Notes under the pieces: model-generated
What the model saw: only the letters and a program-made list of their open reading frames with translations
What the model was told of the DNA's origin: nothing
Databases searched by the model: none
Source of the DNA: Mesorhizobium sp. B2-3-4
Lineage (GTDB): Bacteria; Pseudomonadota; Alphaproteobacteria; Rhizobiales; Rhizobiaceae
Assembly: GCF_006442315.1 (NCBI RefSeq)
Contig: NZ_VFVY01000019.1
Span: forward strand, 62,001 to 126,000
Direction of reading: 5' to 3'
Length of the DNA stretch: 64,000 nucleotides
Position numbers and translations under genes: made by a program
Shown here: positions 50,519 to 59,943 of the stretch, in pieces
How the letters are laid out: every line of letters begins with the position of its first letter
Position numbering within the stretch: the first letter of the stretch is position 1

Positions 50519-51808
50519 CTACCACTTGATGGCGTAGCCAAGATTCACCGCGACTGCGTAGCCGGCTTTGACCGCCTGGTTGCCTGATACGCCAGGTACT
50601 TCCGCATACTGGGTTTCGGCTGCGGATGTCAGGTAGCTGAGACCAACGCCACCGCGCAATTCACCACCCATGCCATCTTTATAGGACCCGCCGACAGCAA
50701 GCGTATAGGTATCGCTGGTGAGGTCCCAACCGGTTCCAACGCCTTGATCCCATGTCAGGCTGACAAGGCCGGAGAGACGGTCCGTGAAGGCATGCCCTAC
50801 ACCGCCCGTGATGGTCCAGCCGTCCTTCCAGTTGTACGTGTCGACGGTGCTGGTTATGGGCGAGCTCACGATGAGGGCCTTCTGGACACTCCAATCCGTC
50901 CATTTGGCCGATCCGAAGGCGAGCCAGCCGGGTGCGATGCCCGACTGAAGTTTCATTTCGACGCTCTGCGGCAGATTGCCTGTCCCGGTGGCCGGCGCCG
51001 CGGTTTCCAAGCCATTGGCGGCAGCAAGGTTGGCCTGCGTTAGCGCGTTTGCTGCTTGCAGGGCCAGCGCCGCACCAAGAACGGGATCGTTATTTCCGTA
51101 CGCAGCTATCGCAGCCGCCTGAAGTTGCTTAGCCTGCGCGCCCAGCAAAGCCGCCGTCGGCACTGTGAGGGTCCCGTCAGCGCCATAGCTGGTTCCAGAC
51201 CGGTACATCAATTGGGCACGGAGGGCTATCTCAGGAATCTCGTACGCCACTCCAAGGCGGTAACCAAAGTCCTGTCCGGATAAATCAAGATTCGCATTTG
51301 GGAGCGCAACGTTAAATGGAGGAAGCGTCCCCAGCGCATTGACGCGGGTATACTCGAGATTTTCCGTGAACCCGCCACCGAGAATCCAAAGATTACCGCG
51401 CCCAACGTTGAATTTGACGCCGCATGTCAGCGCCTTTTCATTGGTCGTGAATTCCTCGGAAAGCTTTCCGCTGACCTTCGGGAAGTCGTAGGTGGTAGAG
51501 CCACCATTGTTATCGACCATCGTCCCCGCGCAACGCAAATTGTCGGTCAGGTTGAACTTCACAGCCGCCGACGGGATTACATAATCATCCGTGTATTCGG
51601 TACCCACAAGCGCCGGGTTTGGATTCTTGGTGAATTCACGATGCGGCGAGACATACGTTACGCCGGCTCGCATGTTGAAATTGCCATCCTCGAAGAGAAT
51701 GTCCGTATCAGCGTTACCGCGCGAAAAGCCGCCGGCATGTGCCGCGCCCACCAAGGCCACCGAAAAGCACCCCGCCCCCAGCAGTACTTTCAGACGCAAA
51801 TTGTTCAT
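50519..51808 (-). CDS. OmpP1/FadL-family outer-membrane transport protein 2
   Basis: The 429-residue paralogue of the preceding protein shares the signal region (KVLLGAGCFSVALVGAAHAG), VKFNLTDNLRCAGTM and KLQSGIAPGWLAFGSAKWTD, and ends in LGYAIKW. It has a long Ala/Gln-rich insertion near residues 215-270 that gene 1 lacks. GGGAGGA precedes the ATG. Its own terminator and duplicated control region suggest independent but similar regulation. Confidence 0.88.
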   Translation of the reverse strand: MNNLRLKVLLGAGCFSVALVGAAHAGGFSRGNADTDILFEDGNFNMRAGVTYVSPHREFTKNPNPALVGTEYTDDYVIPSAAVKFNLTDNLRCAGTMVDNNGGSTTYDFPKVSGKLSEEFTTNEKALTCGVKFNVGRGNLWILGGGFTENLEYTRVNALGTLPPFNVALPNANLDLSGQDFGYRLGVAYEIPEIALRAQLMYRSGTSYGADGTLTVPTAALLGAQAKQLQAAAIAAYGNNDPVLGAALALQAANALTQANLAAANGLETAAPATGTGNLPQSVEMKLQSGIAPGWLAFGSAKWTDWSVQKALIVSSPITSTVDTYNWKDGWTITGGVGHAFTDRLSGLVSLTWDQGVGTGWDLTSDTYTLAVGGSYKDGMGGELRGGVGLSYLTSAAETQYAEVPGVSGNQAVKAGYAVAVNLGYAIKW

Positions 51809-52167
51809 GGATGTCCTCCCCGAATAACTGTTGCATCAAGCTAGAGCCAATTCAGGTTAACGGTGCAACAACGAATTCCTGGGGCGTACATGTACATGTC
51901 AGGCAAACGCATTTTCGACAAAATAGAGATGGGCGATATAAGCTCGAAAACGACCTGACGCATGCCCCACCGGGCGATAAAACGAACAAAAATGGCCCAA
52001 AAAGGCTCAAAAACAGCTGGTTTTGAGGGAATCAAGCCCCATTGTTACATTATGGCAACAATGGGGCTAAAAGTTTCCGTTTACGTCAACATTAACGCAA
52101 CGGAATGCCTGTTTTCGAGGCAATGACGCAGGGGCATACGATCCCGCGCCAAAGGCGAATCCGTCGT
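51809..52167. promoter_or_regulatory. Control region of FadL-type gene 2
   Basis: This region contains the same elements as upstream of gene 1: CGTTTACGTCAA (52078-52089, 270 bases from the start codon), TTGTTACATTATGGCAAC (52043-52060), GCAACAACGA (51865-51874) and GTACATGTAC (51886-51895, 78 bases away). Sequence between these blocks differs, so the blocks have been selectively kept. No gene seen. Confidence 0.5.
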
Positions 52168-54999
52168 TCAGCCGGCGTCGCGAACCCTGGTCAGCGCCAC
52201 CGAAAGCTTGTCCTGGGCGTCGCGATATTCAGCCAGCTTTTCGCGCTCGGCTTCGACGATCTCGGCTGGCGCGCTGGCGACGAATCTCTCGTTCGACAGT
52301 TTCTTGTGCAGGCGTGCGATTTCCTCGGTCACCTTGACCAGTTCCTTCTGCAGCCGCGCGGCCTCCGCGGTGAGGTCGATCAGGCTGCCAAGCGGCAGGC
52401 AGATCGTCGCCTCGTTGAGCACGATCTGTGCCGACCCCTTGGGGGCGGCATCGGCGAGCGAGATATCGCCGACACGTGCCAGCCGCTTGATAGCCGAGTC
52501 CTCGCGAGCCAGCCGCTCGCGCGTCACCTCATTGGCACCGACCACGACCAGCGGCGCAATTGCGGCTGGCGGCACGTTCATCTCCGAGCGTACCGAACGG
52601 ATGCCGGAGACGAGATCGACCAGCCAGTTGATATCGGCGGCCGCTTGCGCGTCCTCGAAATCCGGCGACGGCCAGGCGGCGTGGCAAAGCAGCGAGGCGC
52701 GTTCCCTGCCCTCGCCCGCGGTCTGCGCCCACAACTCTTCGGTCATGAACGGCATCATCGGATGCAAGAGCTTGTAGATCTCGTCGAGCACGAAAGCGAC
52801 GCAGGCGCGGCTCTCGGCCTTGGCTGCCTCGTCCGTGCCCATGAACACCGGCTTCAAGAGTTCCAGATACCAGTCGCAGAACAGGTTCCAGACAAAGCGG
52901 TAGGCGGCGCCCGCCGCCTCGTTGAAGCGGTATGAGGTGATGCCATCGGTGACTTCGCGCGCCGCGCGTGTCAGCTCGGTCAGGATCCAGCGGTTGACGG
53001 CCAGCTTGGCGTCGTTCAGCCAGAAATCGTCATTGCGCGCGACCTCGTTCATTTCGGCGAACCGCGTCGCATTCCAAAGCTTGGTACCGAAATTGCGGTA
53101 GCCGGCAATGCGCGCCGGATCGAGCTTCACGTCGCGCCCCTGCGCCGCCATCACGGCAAGCGTGAAACGCAGCGCGTCGGCGCCGTATTCGTCGATCAGG
53201 TCGAGCGGGTCGATGACGTTGCCTTTCGACTTCGACATCTTGGCGCCGTTCTTGTCGCGCACCAGCGCATGCATGTAGACGGTGTGGAACGGCTCCTCTT
53301 CCATGAAGTGCAGCCCCATCATCATCATGCGGGCGACCCAGAAGAAGATGAGATCGAAACCGGTCACCAGCACGTCTGTCTGGTAGTAGGTCTTCAGCTC
53401 GGGCGTCTGTTCCGGCCAGCCGAGCGTCGAGAATGGCCACAGCGCCGAGGAGAACCAGGTGTCGAGCACATCCTCGTCGCGGGTCAGGATTTCGCCGGGC
53501 TTGAAGTTCTCCAGCTTGTCTTCGACCCAGGCCTTCCAGGGCCCTTCCAAGGCAAGGTAATATTCGATCGCAGCGCCCAGCGCCTCTTCCTCGGTCTTCT
53601 CGACAAAGACGCGTCCGTCCGGCCCGTACCAAGCCGGAATCTGATGGCCCCACCAGAGCTGACGCGAAATGCACCAGGGCTCGATATTCTCCATCCACTG
53701 GAAGTAGGTTTTTTCCCAGCTGCTGGGGATGATCCTGGTGCGGCCCTCGCGCACGGAAGCGATGGCCGGCTTGGCGAGTTCGGCGGCGTCCGCGTACCAC
53801 TGCTCGGTCAGCAGCGGTTCGATAGGCACGCCGCCGCGGTCGCCATGCGGCACGGCATGGCGGTGCGGTTCGACCTTGTCGAGGAAGCCGCCGGCTTCCA
53901 TCAGCTCGACGATCTTCTTGCGTGCGACGAAACGGTCGAGGCCCTGAAATTGAACGGGCACTTCCCCGTAACCGGGTTGGCCGCTGTCGGGGGTGGCTAC
54001 GAAAACATTAACGTCGGTACGTTCATGACTTGATCGAGAGAGCGATTTGGTCACCTCAAATTCTTTGAGGATTTTAGCTTCTCGATCAAAGATGTTTATG
54101 ATCCACAGTGCGTGTCTTCGGCCGACCTCGAAGTCGTTGAAATCATGCGCCGGCGTGATCTTGACCGCTCCGGAGCCTTTCTCCGGATCGGAATATTCGT
54201 CAGCCACGACAGGGATCTTGCGCCCGACGATCGGCAGCACGACGTTCTTGCCGACGAGATGCCGGAAGCGCTCGTCGTCGGGATGCACCGCGACGGCTGT
54301 ATCGCCCAGCATCGTCTCGGGGCGCGTCGTGGCCACGACGATGAACGTCTTCGGATTCTCCGGATCGAACGCCACGCCCTCGATCGGATAGCGGAAGTGC
54401 CAGAGATTGCCGTTGACCTCGTGCTGCTCGACCTCGAGGTCGGAAATCGCGGTCAACAGCTTCGGGTCCCAGTTCACAAGGCGCTTGTCCTTGTAAATCA
54501 GGCCTTCCTTGTAGAGCGTGACGAAGACTTCCAGGACGGCCTTCGACAGGCCTTCATCCATGGTGAAGCGTTCGCGCGACCAGTCGGCCGAGGCGCCGAG
54601 CCTTTTCAGCTGGTTGAAGATCAACCCACCCGATTCGGCCTTCCATTCCCACACCTTGTCGACAAACTCCTCGCGAGTGAGATCGCGGCGGTGGATCTGC
54701 TTCTCCATCAACTGCCGCTCGACCACCATCTGCGTGGCGATGCCGGCATGGTCCATGCCGGGCTGCCACAAGACGTTCTTGCCGCGCATGCGTTCGAAGC
54801 GGATCAGAATATCCTGCAACGTGTTGTTGAGCGCGTGGCCCATATGCAGCGAGCCGGTGACATTGGGCGGCGGAATGACGATGGTGAAGGCCTCGGCCCC
54901 CTCCTCCGCACCGGCGCCGGCGCGAAACGCGTCGGCGTCCTCCCACACCTTGGCGATCTTCGGCTCGACGGTTTTTGCGTCGTAGGTCTTTTCAAGCAT
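52168..54999 (-). CDS. valS: Valyl-tRNA synthetase
   Basis: The 943-residue class I synthetase shows PPPNVTGSLHMGHALNNT (HIGH motif in HMGH), the editing-domain stretch VATTRPETMLGDTAVAVHP, KMSKSKGNVIDPL and a C-terminal coiled coil. The ATG giving MLEKTYDAKTVEPK matches family starts; an upstream TTG extension is unlikely. A segment near 53985-54110, between the editing domain and QGLDRFVARKK, is visibly AT-richer and reads VTKSLSRSSHERTDVNVFV, unlike the sequence I expect there. Confidence 0.95.
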   Translation of the reverse strand: MLEKTYDAKTVEPKIAKVWEDADAFRAGAGAEEGAEAFTIVIPPPNVTGSLHMGHALNNTLQDILIRFERMRGKNVLWQPGMDHAGIATQMVVERQLMEKQIHRRDLTREEFVDKVWEWKAESGGLIFNQLKRLGASADWSRERFTMDEGLSKAVLEVFVTLYKEGLIYKDKRLVNWDPKLLTAISDLEVEQHEVNGNLWHFRYPIEGVAFDPENPKTFIVVATTRPETMLGDTAVAVHPDDERFRHLVGKNVVLPIVGRKIPVVADEYSDPEKGSGAVKITPAHDFNDFEVGRRHALWIINIFDREAKILKEFEVTKSLSRSSHERTDVNVFVATPDSGQPGYGEVPVQFQGLDRFVARKKIVELMEAGGFLDKVEPHRHAVPHGDRGGVPIEPLLTEQWYADAAELAKPAIASVREGRTRIIPSSWEKTYFQWMENIEPWCISRQLWWGHQIPAWYGPDGRVFVEKTEEEALGAAIEYYLALEGPWKAWVEDKLENFKPGEILTRDEDVLDTWFSSALWPFSTLGWPEQTPELKTYYQTDVLVTGFDLIFFWVARMMMMGLHFMEEEPFHTVYMHALVRDKNGAKMSKSKGNVIDPLDLIDEYGADALRFTLAVMAAQGRDVKLDPARIAGYRNFGTKLWNATRFAEMNEVARNDDFWLNDAKLAVNRWILTELTRAAREVTDGITSYRFNEAAGAAYRFVWNLFCDWYLELLKPVFMGTDEAAKAESRACVAFVLDEIYKLLHPMMPFMTEELWAQTAGEGRERASLLCHAAWPSPDFEDAQAAADINWLVDLVSGIRSVRSEMNVPPAAIAPLVVVGANEVTRERLAREDSAIKRLARVGDISLADAAPKGSAQIVLNEATICLPLGSLIDLTAEAARLQKELVKVTEEIARLHKKLSNERFVASAPAEIVEAEREKLAEYRDAQDKLSVALTRVRDAG

Positions 55000-55263
55000 G
55001 GGAAAACGGTCCGCGCTGTCGGGATTTTTCTGGTCCGGTGTAAATCGGAAGGTCTTGGCCAAGTCAACCGCGAGGCAGCCTTGGTTGATGAGAAGCAGAT
55101 AGGCCTGCCCGCGCTCATTTCAACGAAGGTGCTGGCGCGAGGCACTCACCGCTTGACCGCGGGGCGTCATAGCCATACCGTACAGGCGCTGCTGTAGGGC
55201 GCATCGGCTTCCGGCCGGAGGGGCATTGCCCGCCTACACCACCTCAACCCCACAAATGCGCCC

Positions 55264-55896
55264 ATGACGAGCCTCGAACACCACAAGAAACAGGCCAAGC
55301 TCTATCTGAAATGGCACCGCGAGCGGTACTATCCCGTCGCCGCTGTGATCGGATGGTTCTTGCCGCGTTTTCACGACCTCAGCGACAGCCAGATCCTCGA
55401 TCACGGCTTCAAGCTTGCCGATGCCCAGGAACTTGTCGCCAGGAAGTCAGGTTTCGAAAGCTGGCAGGCGCTGACGGAAGGTCTTCAAACCGTGACCGAT
55501 CATGCAGCAACAGACGCCGCAAAACCGCACCTTGCCTTTGCCGAGCCGCAGCTCTTTGTCAGCGACATCGTAACGGCCTGTAATTTCTACCGGCAAAAAC
55601 TCGGCTTCGAGACGCGCTTCACCTATGGTGAGCCGCCCTTCTACGCCCAGATCATCCGCGACGGCGCAAGGCTCAACCTGCGCCATGTCGACAAGCCTCC
55701 ACTCGCCGCCAGTTCGGCCGATGACCTGCTGGCGGCAACGATCATTGTCGACAACATCAAGGCTCTGTTTCTGGAATATCAGGCGGCCACGGCCCCGTTC
55801 CACCAGACATTGCGGACCGAACCCTGGGGCGCGCGCACGTTCATCGTGAAGGACCCCGACGGCAACCTCGTCTGCTTCGCGACCAGCGCGGGCTGA
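55264..55896 (+). CDS. VOC-superfamily protein with an N-terminal helical extension
   Basis: The 210-residue protein has about 85 residues of unrecognised helical sequence (LEHHKKQAKLYLKWHRERYY, then GFESWQALTEGL) before a single VOC unit (FVSDIVTACNFYRQKLGFET, ending VKDPDGNLVCFAT). The C-terminal unit resembles bleomycin-resistance/glyoxalase proteins. It is divergent from valS by 264 bases in which I see nothing else. Substrate unknown. Confidence 0.82.
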   Translation: MTSLEHHKKQAKLYLKWHRERYYPVAAVIGWFLPRFHDLSDSQILDHGFKLADAQELVARKSGFESWQALTEGLQTVTDHAATDAAKPHLAFAEPQLFVSDIVTACNFYRQKLGFETRFTYGEPPFYAQIIRDGARLNLRHVDKPPLAASSADDLLAATIIVDNIKALFLEYQAATAPFHQTLRTEPWGARTFIVKDPDGNLVCFATSAG

Positions 55897-55907
55897 TCTC
55901 GTCGACA

Positions 55908-55934
55908 AAAAACGCCGCCTCATGGGCGGCGTTT
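55908..55934 (-). terminator. Terminator between the VOC gene and popZ
   Basis: AACGCCGCC-tcat-GGGCGGCGTT pairs along its length. Six T residues follow on the minus strand. It lies between convergent genes and could stop both. Confidence 0.8.
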
Positions 55935-55956
55935 CGAGAGTGGTCGTTGGAGGAGA

Positions 55957-56772
55957 TTACTGCGCCCCGCGCGCGACGCGCTCGATCTCCTCGCGCACCA
56001 GCCTTTCGACCAGTGTCGGCAGATTGTTGTCGAGCCAATCCTGGAGCATCGGCCGCAGCATCTCCTCGGCCATCTCGTCGAATGTCTTCTTGCTGCGGCT
56101 GGCAAAGGCGTCGGACAGTTCGCCGAAGGCGGCCGCGACCTGTCGGCCGGTATGTTCGGAAACAATCGCGGGACGCGCCGCCAGCGCCTCGTTTGCCTGG
56201 GCGCGCACCTGTGCCGCTGTAGCATCGACGGACAAAGGCTGTTCGATCGCAGGTTCCGTCACCGGTTCGCTCGCCGCTTCCTCCGGCTGTGCCGCGGGCT
56301 TGCGGATGCTCCTGTCCGGCATCGCCCTGGCTTGCTCGCCAACCGCCGCGATCTCGCGGCGCCAATCGGCGACGATGGCTTCACTCGTTGCAACCTCCGC
56401 CGGCGCCGCCGGCGGGTCGAGCCTGACGGCAGGCGATGGCTCGGCGGCAACCCGGGCGCTGACTTCAGCCAGCGTTATCGGCGCCCTGCCAGGAGGCGTA
56501 TCGGCAAGCGGCGGCGCTTCCATGCGCGCGGTCGCCGGCGCTTGCACTTCCACAGCCGGGCTCCTGACTTCAGGGGCGGCATGCAGTTCGGCCCGGAACG
56601 CATCGATGTCGGCGGCCGGAACAGTACCCGGCGCTGGCGCGAGGTCCTGCCGCAACTCCTCGCCCTCGCCAGGCTGCTTGCGGCCGTTGTCGCTATCCTC
56701 GATGATCCTTCTGATGGAAGCCAGTATCTCTTCCATGGAAGGTTCGCGCTGCGCGCTGCTTGCCGTTGCCAT
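55957..56772 (-). CDS. popZ: PopZ-like cell-pole organising protein (DUF2497)
   Basis: The 271-residue protein has the PopZ layout: an N-terminal SMEEILASIRRIIEDSD helix, a long Pro/Ala/Glu-rich middle, and a C-terminal EEMLRPMLQDWLDNNLPTLV plus ERLVREEIERVARG oligomerisation region. In Caulobacter and Agrobacterium PopZ forms a polar hub that anchors the chromosome. The ATG at 56772 was chosen; a GTG two codons earlier is possible. Confidence 0.9.
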   Translation of the reverse strand: MATASSAQREPSMEEILASIRRIIEDSDNGRKQPGEGEELRQDLAPAPGTVPAADIDAFRAELHAAPEVRSPAVEVQAPATARMEAPPLADTPPGRAPITLAEVSARVAAEPSPAVRLDPPAAPAEVATSEAIVADWRREIAAVGEQARAMPDRSIRKPAAQPEEAASEPVTEPAIEQPLSVDATAAQVRAQANEALAARPAIVSEHTGRQVAAAFGELSDAFASRSKKTFDEMAEEMLRPMLQDWLDNNLPTLVERLVREEIERVARGAQ

Positions 56773-56975
56773 CGTCACATCCGCCGCCCTTGTGACCCGT
56801 TGCAGGTTTTCCGCTCCGGCAAGGCCGGATTCGAATCATGGCGACAGCGTAACCGACGGATTGCCGCGCGAGAATCCCCAATCTGGGGACATGTGGGATT
56901 TCAACAGATTAGAGCGATTCCGCCGGAACCGTGTGACGGTCCCCTTCGGCAATGACGCCGGCCACAGGTCGCCCG

Positions 56976-57011
56976 GGCGTTTCCGGTCGAATCGCCCGGG
57001 CCGGAAACGCC
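56976..57011 (-). terminator. Possible terminator of the TolC-family gene
   Basis: GGCGTTTCCGG and CCGGAAACGCC form a perfect 11-pair stem with a 14-base loop, 16 bases past the stop codon. No T run follows, so termination is uncertain. Confidence 0.5.
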
Positions 57012-57026
57012 GTTCGAACGGAGAGC

Positions 57027-58412
57027 CTAGCGGCCATCCGGCGTGCGCAGGCCGATCCACTTGTCCTTGACGGCGTTGTAGTGCTCTTCCGGCCGGTACT
57101 TCGTCACCTGCAGCGCAAGCCGCTCGACCGAAAGGCGGCCCATTGCCGAAAGGATCGCATAGCTCGCCACGACCACGTCATGCTCGGAATTGGCCTGGTT
57201 GATCTTGGCGGTGATGACGGCTGCCTGCGCATTGAGCACGTCGAGCGTCGTGCGCTGGCCGACATTGCGCTCCTCGATGACGCCGTTCAGCGCCAGTTGC
57301 GCGGCGTCGATCACCTGCTTGTTCGCCGATACGCTCTGCTGCGCGGCGGTATATTGCGACCATGCGGTGGCGACAGCCTGGCGCACCTGATCGCGGCTGA
57401 CGTCGACCTGGATACGCGCCTGGCCGAGCGATTCCTTGTTCTGCCGCACGACAGCCGAGGTGCGGCCACCGGAATAGATCGGAATTGTGAGCGTCGCGCC
57501 GATGTTGGCCGAGGTCGAATTGCCGTTGGAACCTTGGACATCGGGTATGGCGTTGCGATAATTTTCCGAAATACCGGCCGAAGCCGACAGTTGCGGCAGC
57601 AGCGCGCCCTCTGAGGATTTCACCGAAAACGCAGCGGCATCGACCAGATGCTGGGTGGCGAGGATGGCCGGGTGTTCGGCCGAGCCGATGGCGATCGCGG
57701 AATCGAGGCTCGACGGCAGCAGCCTGCCCAAGGGCGAAGCGGGCTTGAGCTTGCCCGGCTCGTCGCCGACGACCTGATGATAGGTCGCCGCACTGGCCAG
57801 CGCCTGCGCGCGCGCCGCGCTCAACGATGCCACCGCGGAAGCACGCGAGGCATCGGCCTGCGCGACGTCGGTGCGCGTGCCTTCGCCAACCTCGAAGCGA
57901 GAGCGCGCCGCGCGCGCCTGCTCGGTCAGGAACTGCAGGTTCTGCTCGGTCAGCACCGCGATCTGGCGATCGCGAATCACGTCCATATAGGCGGTGGCCG
58001 CGCTGAACAGCGTGTTTTCCTCGGTGTTGCGCAGGCTTTCGACCGACGCCTTCACCTGGGATTCGGCCGCCGCCACATTGTTTTTCGTCTGAAAACCATC
58101 GAACAGCGACTGATTGATCTGAATGCCGTAGCTGCCGCTTGTCAGCTTCGAATTGCCGCCGCCATTAGCCTGGCGCGTATTCGTATAGTCGATGTTGGCC
58201 GATCCGGTGACCGTCGGGCGCCAGCCCGACTTGGCGATGGCCACGCCCTCGTCGGTGACACGCACGCCGGCACGCGATGCATTCAGCGTGGAATTGTACT
58301 GATAGGCTTTTGCAAGCGCACCGGAAATGGTTTCAGCTGAAGCAGCCAGCGGGGACAGCGCGGTCGCCGAGACAAGGACGGCGGTGAAAAGTGACTTGCG
58401 TACTGACGGCAC
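57027..58412 (-). CDS. TolC-family outer-membrane efflux/secretion channel
   Basis: The 461-residue protein has a signal peptide ending at LAASAE and the duplicated TolC repeat: LNASRAGVRVTDEGVAIAKS, SLFDGFQTKNNVAAAESQ, and the second half with LTIPIYSGGRTSAVVRQNKE and GQRTTLDVLNAQAAVI. TolC trimers span the outer membrane and periplasm for type I secretion and drug efflux. It begins with GTG after GAGGG. The Pcm-like gene upstream is a conserved neighbour in alphaproteobacteria. Confidence 0.93.
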   Translation of the reverse strand: MPSVRKSLFTAVLVSATALSPLAASAETISGALAKAYQYNSTLNASRAGVRVTDEGVAIAKSGWRPTVTGSANIDYTNTRQANGGGNSKLTSGSYGIQINQSLFDGFQTKNNVAAAESQVKASVESLRNTEENTLFSAATAYMDVIRDRQIAVLTEQNLQFLTEQARAARSRFEVGEGTRTDVAQADASRASAVASLSAARAQALASAATYHQVVGDEPGKLKPASPLGRLLPSSLDSAIAIGSAEHPAILATQHLVDAAAFSVKSSEGALLPQLSASAGISENYRNAIPDVQGSNGNSTSANIGATLTIPIYSGGRTSAVVRQNKESLGQARIQVDVSRDQVRQAVATAWSQYTAAQQSVSANKQVIDAAQLALNGVIEERNVGQRTTLDVLNAQAAVITAKINQANSEHDVVVASYAILSAMGRLSVERLALQVTKYRPEEHYNAVKDKWIGLRTPDGR

Positions 58413-58593
58413 GGTTTAACCCTCATTCGTTTTCCATGGGAACCGCGCCGCGCCAGCTTCTCCCTTTGAGCAGCCCGAACGGCGTGTTTCATGTTCCCTG
58501 TCGCGCAGCCCAAAGTGCCCCCAGTCTGGGATCAGCGACGATCGTTCAAATCCAAGCGACCATGACAAAGCCTTTGCCGCAAGGCCAAATCAT

Positions 58594-59262
58594 TCAGAAT
58601 TCGAAAGCATGCTCACGTTCGAATCCGGGTAGTGGCTTAATTGCCGCATTAAATGCCCTTCTCCCGGTTACAACCCCCCCAGCCTTGAAAAATAGTCGCG
58701 CCACGCCGGAATTGCCCTGCCCTTCGACGGCCACGAGGCGGCCGCCTTCGGCGAGTTGGTCGAGCAGCGAAGCCGGCACCTTGCCGACGCTGCCGCCGAC
58801 GAAGACGACGTCGTAAGGCGCCTTCCCCGCATGGCCTTGCGCCAGCGCGCCCTGAACCACGGTCACATTGCCGCAGCCAAGGCTCGAAAGGGTCGACGCA
58901 GCCGTTTGCGCCAAGGTCGAATCGCTTTCGAGCGCCACGACCGATTTCGCCAGTCGCGACAGGATTGCCGAGGCGTAGCCGGTGCCGCAGCCGACATCGA
59001 GCGCCGAATCGGCCGGGCTGATCTCGGCCAGTTGCATCAGCTTGGCCAGCGGCGAGGCTTCCATCAGGTAGCGCGAGCCGTCAGCACTGTCGGCGATGCG
59101 GATGTCCTCGTCGATATAGGCCAGGTCGCGCTGGCGATCGCCGACGAAAAGCTCGCGCGGCACGACAAGCATCGCTTCCAGCAACGGCGCGCTGGTCACA
59201 TCGGTGGTGCGAACCTGACCGTCGACCATCTTGACGCGAAGTTCGGAAAAATCAGCGCTCAT
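58594..59262 (-). CDS. Protein-L-isoaspartate O-methyltransferase-like protein
   Basis: The 222-residue methyltransferase has RVKMVDGQVRTTDVTSAPLL at the start and ALDVGCGTGYASAILSRLAK near residue 88, the SAM-binding motif I, then GKAPYDVVFVGGSVGKVP. The PCM catalytic serine segment (QPYI/S in true enzymes) is not clear, so it may methylate another target. It precedes the TolC-family gene. A second, more typical pcm lies next to surE. Confidence 0.85.
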   Translation of the reverse strand: MSADFSELRVKMVDGQVRTTDVTSAPLLEAMLVVPRELFVGDRQRDLAYIDEDIRIADSADGSRYLMEASPLAKLMQLAEISPADSALDVGCGTGYASAILSRLAKSVVALESDSTLAQTAASTLSSLGCGNVTVVQGALAQGHAGKAPYDVVFVGGSVGKVPASLLDQLAEGGRLVAVEGQGNSGVARLFFKAGGVVTGRRAFNAAIKPLPGFEREHAFEF

Positions 59263-59350
59263 GTTCCAAGCCTCGCTTTCCGCGACACGGTCGCGGTTCA
59301 TTGGACAGGAACTTCAGGCTCCGGCGCTGACGCGCGGGAGCCTGGGGCAT

Positions 59351-59424
59351 TGGAGGCCTCGCCCGGAATCGAACCGGGGTGCAAGGATTTGCAGTCCTCT
59401 GCGTAACCACTCCGCCACGAGGCC
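59351..59424 (-). tRNA. tRNA-Cys (anticodon GCA)
   Basis: On the minus strand, GGCCTCG and CGAGGCC form the acceptor stem with encoded CCA. The anticodon loop CTGCAAA between GAGGA and TCCTT presents GCA. The T arm CCCGG-TTCGATT-CCGGG is canonical. Confidence 0.97.
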
Positions 59425-59451
59425 TCGTTGCTCCCGGCGTTCCACCCGGTT

Positions 59452-59480
59452 CCAATAGGTTGCGGCGAAAATGCCGTCAA
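59452..59480 (-). promoter_or_regulatory. Promoter of tRNA-Cys
   Basis: On the minus strand TTGACG (59475-59480), a 17-base spacer and TATTGG (59452-59457) precede the tRNA by about 27 bases. Confidence 0.65.
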
Positions 59481-59650
59481 GCGGCGACCGCGCATTCCAG
59501 GCGGTTTCCCCTGCACGAATTCGGCTCCCCTTTGCAGACACCGCGGCCGGCGGGCTGGCGCCTCCACATTAGCCAAACATTAAGCATGCCCGGCGATCGC
59601 GAGAAACCCGGCGCGCATGCCACCGTTGAGAAACGAGGAGGAGTGCGCCA

Positions 59651-59908
59651 ATGCAGCCCAGAAGCCTGGAGAAAGCAACCACGGCATCAACCGATCCGCC
59701 GCTGGCGGCATGCGAGGAGTTGCTGCGTCATGCCATCGACCGCATCGCGCTGGACACAGCCTGGCTTTCACCGCGCGAGCGCGCGCGCCTCGCTTCGGCC
59801 GCCGCCGTCCTCAAGGAGATCCGCGAGACCTTGCGGCAAGGAAGGGGGGCGCGGCAAGGAACGGGCGGCAAACCAGTTGAGCCCAAGGCGGCCCCGGCGA
59901 AGGCATAA
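59651..59908 (+). CDS. Small hypothetical protein
   Basis: The 85-residue protein follows a very strong ribosome-binding site (AGGAGGAG). It has a predicted helical centre (CEELLRHAIDRIALDTAWLS, then RERARLASAAAVLKEIRETL) and a Lys/Pro/Ala-rich tail. No family is recognised. It converges with the PGPGW-like gene. Confidence 0.6.
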   Translation: MQPRSLEKATTASTDPPLAACEELLRHAIDRIALDTAWLSPRERARLASAAAVLKEIRETLRQGRGARQGTGGKPVEPKAAPAKA

Positions 59909-59943
59909 GAGACCGTGCAACGAGGATATGGCTGGGCCGCAAT

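Larger units (their letters stand above)
59263..59650. other. Intergenic region holding tRNA-Cys
   Basis: Besides tRNA-Cys and its promoter I see nothing in this 388-base region. GAGGAGGAG at its right end is the ribosome-binding site of the next small gene. Confidence 0.5.
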
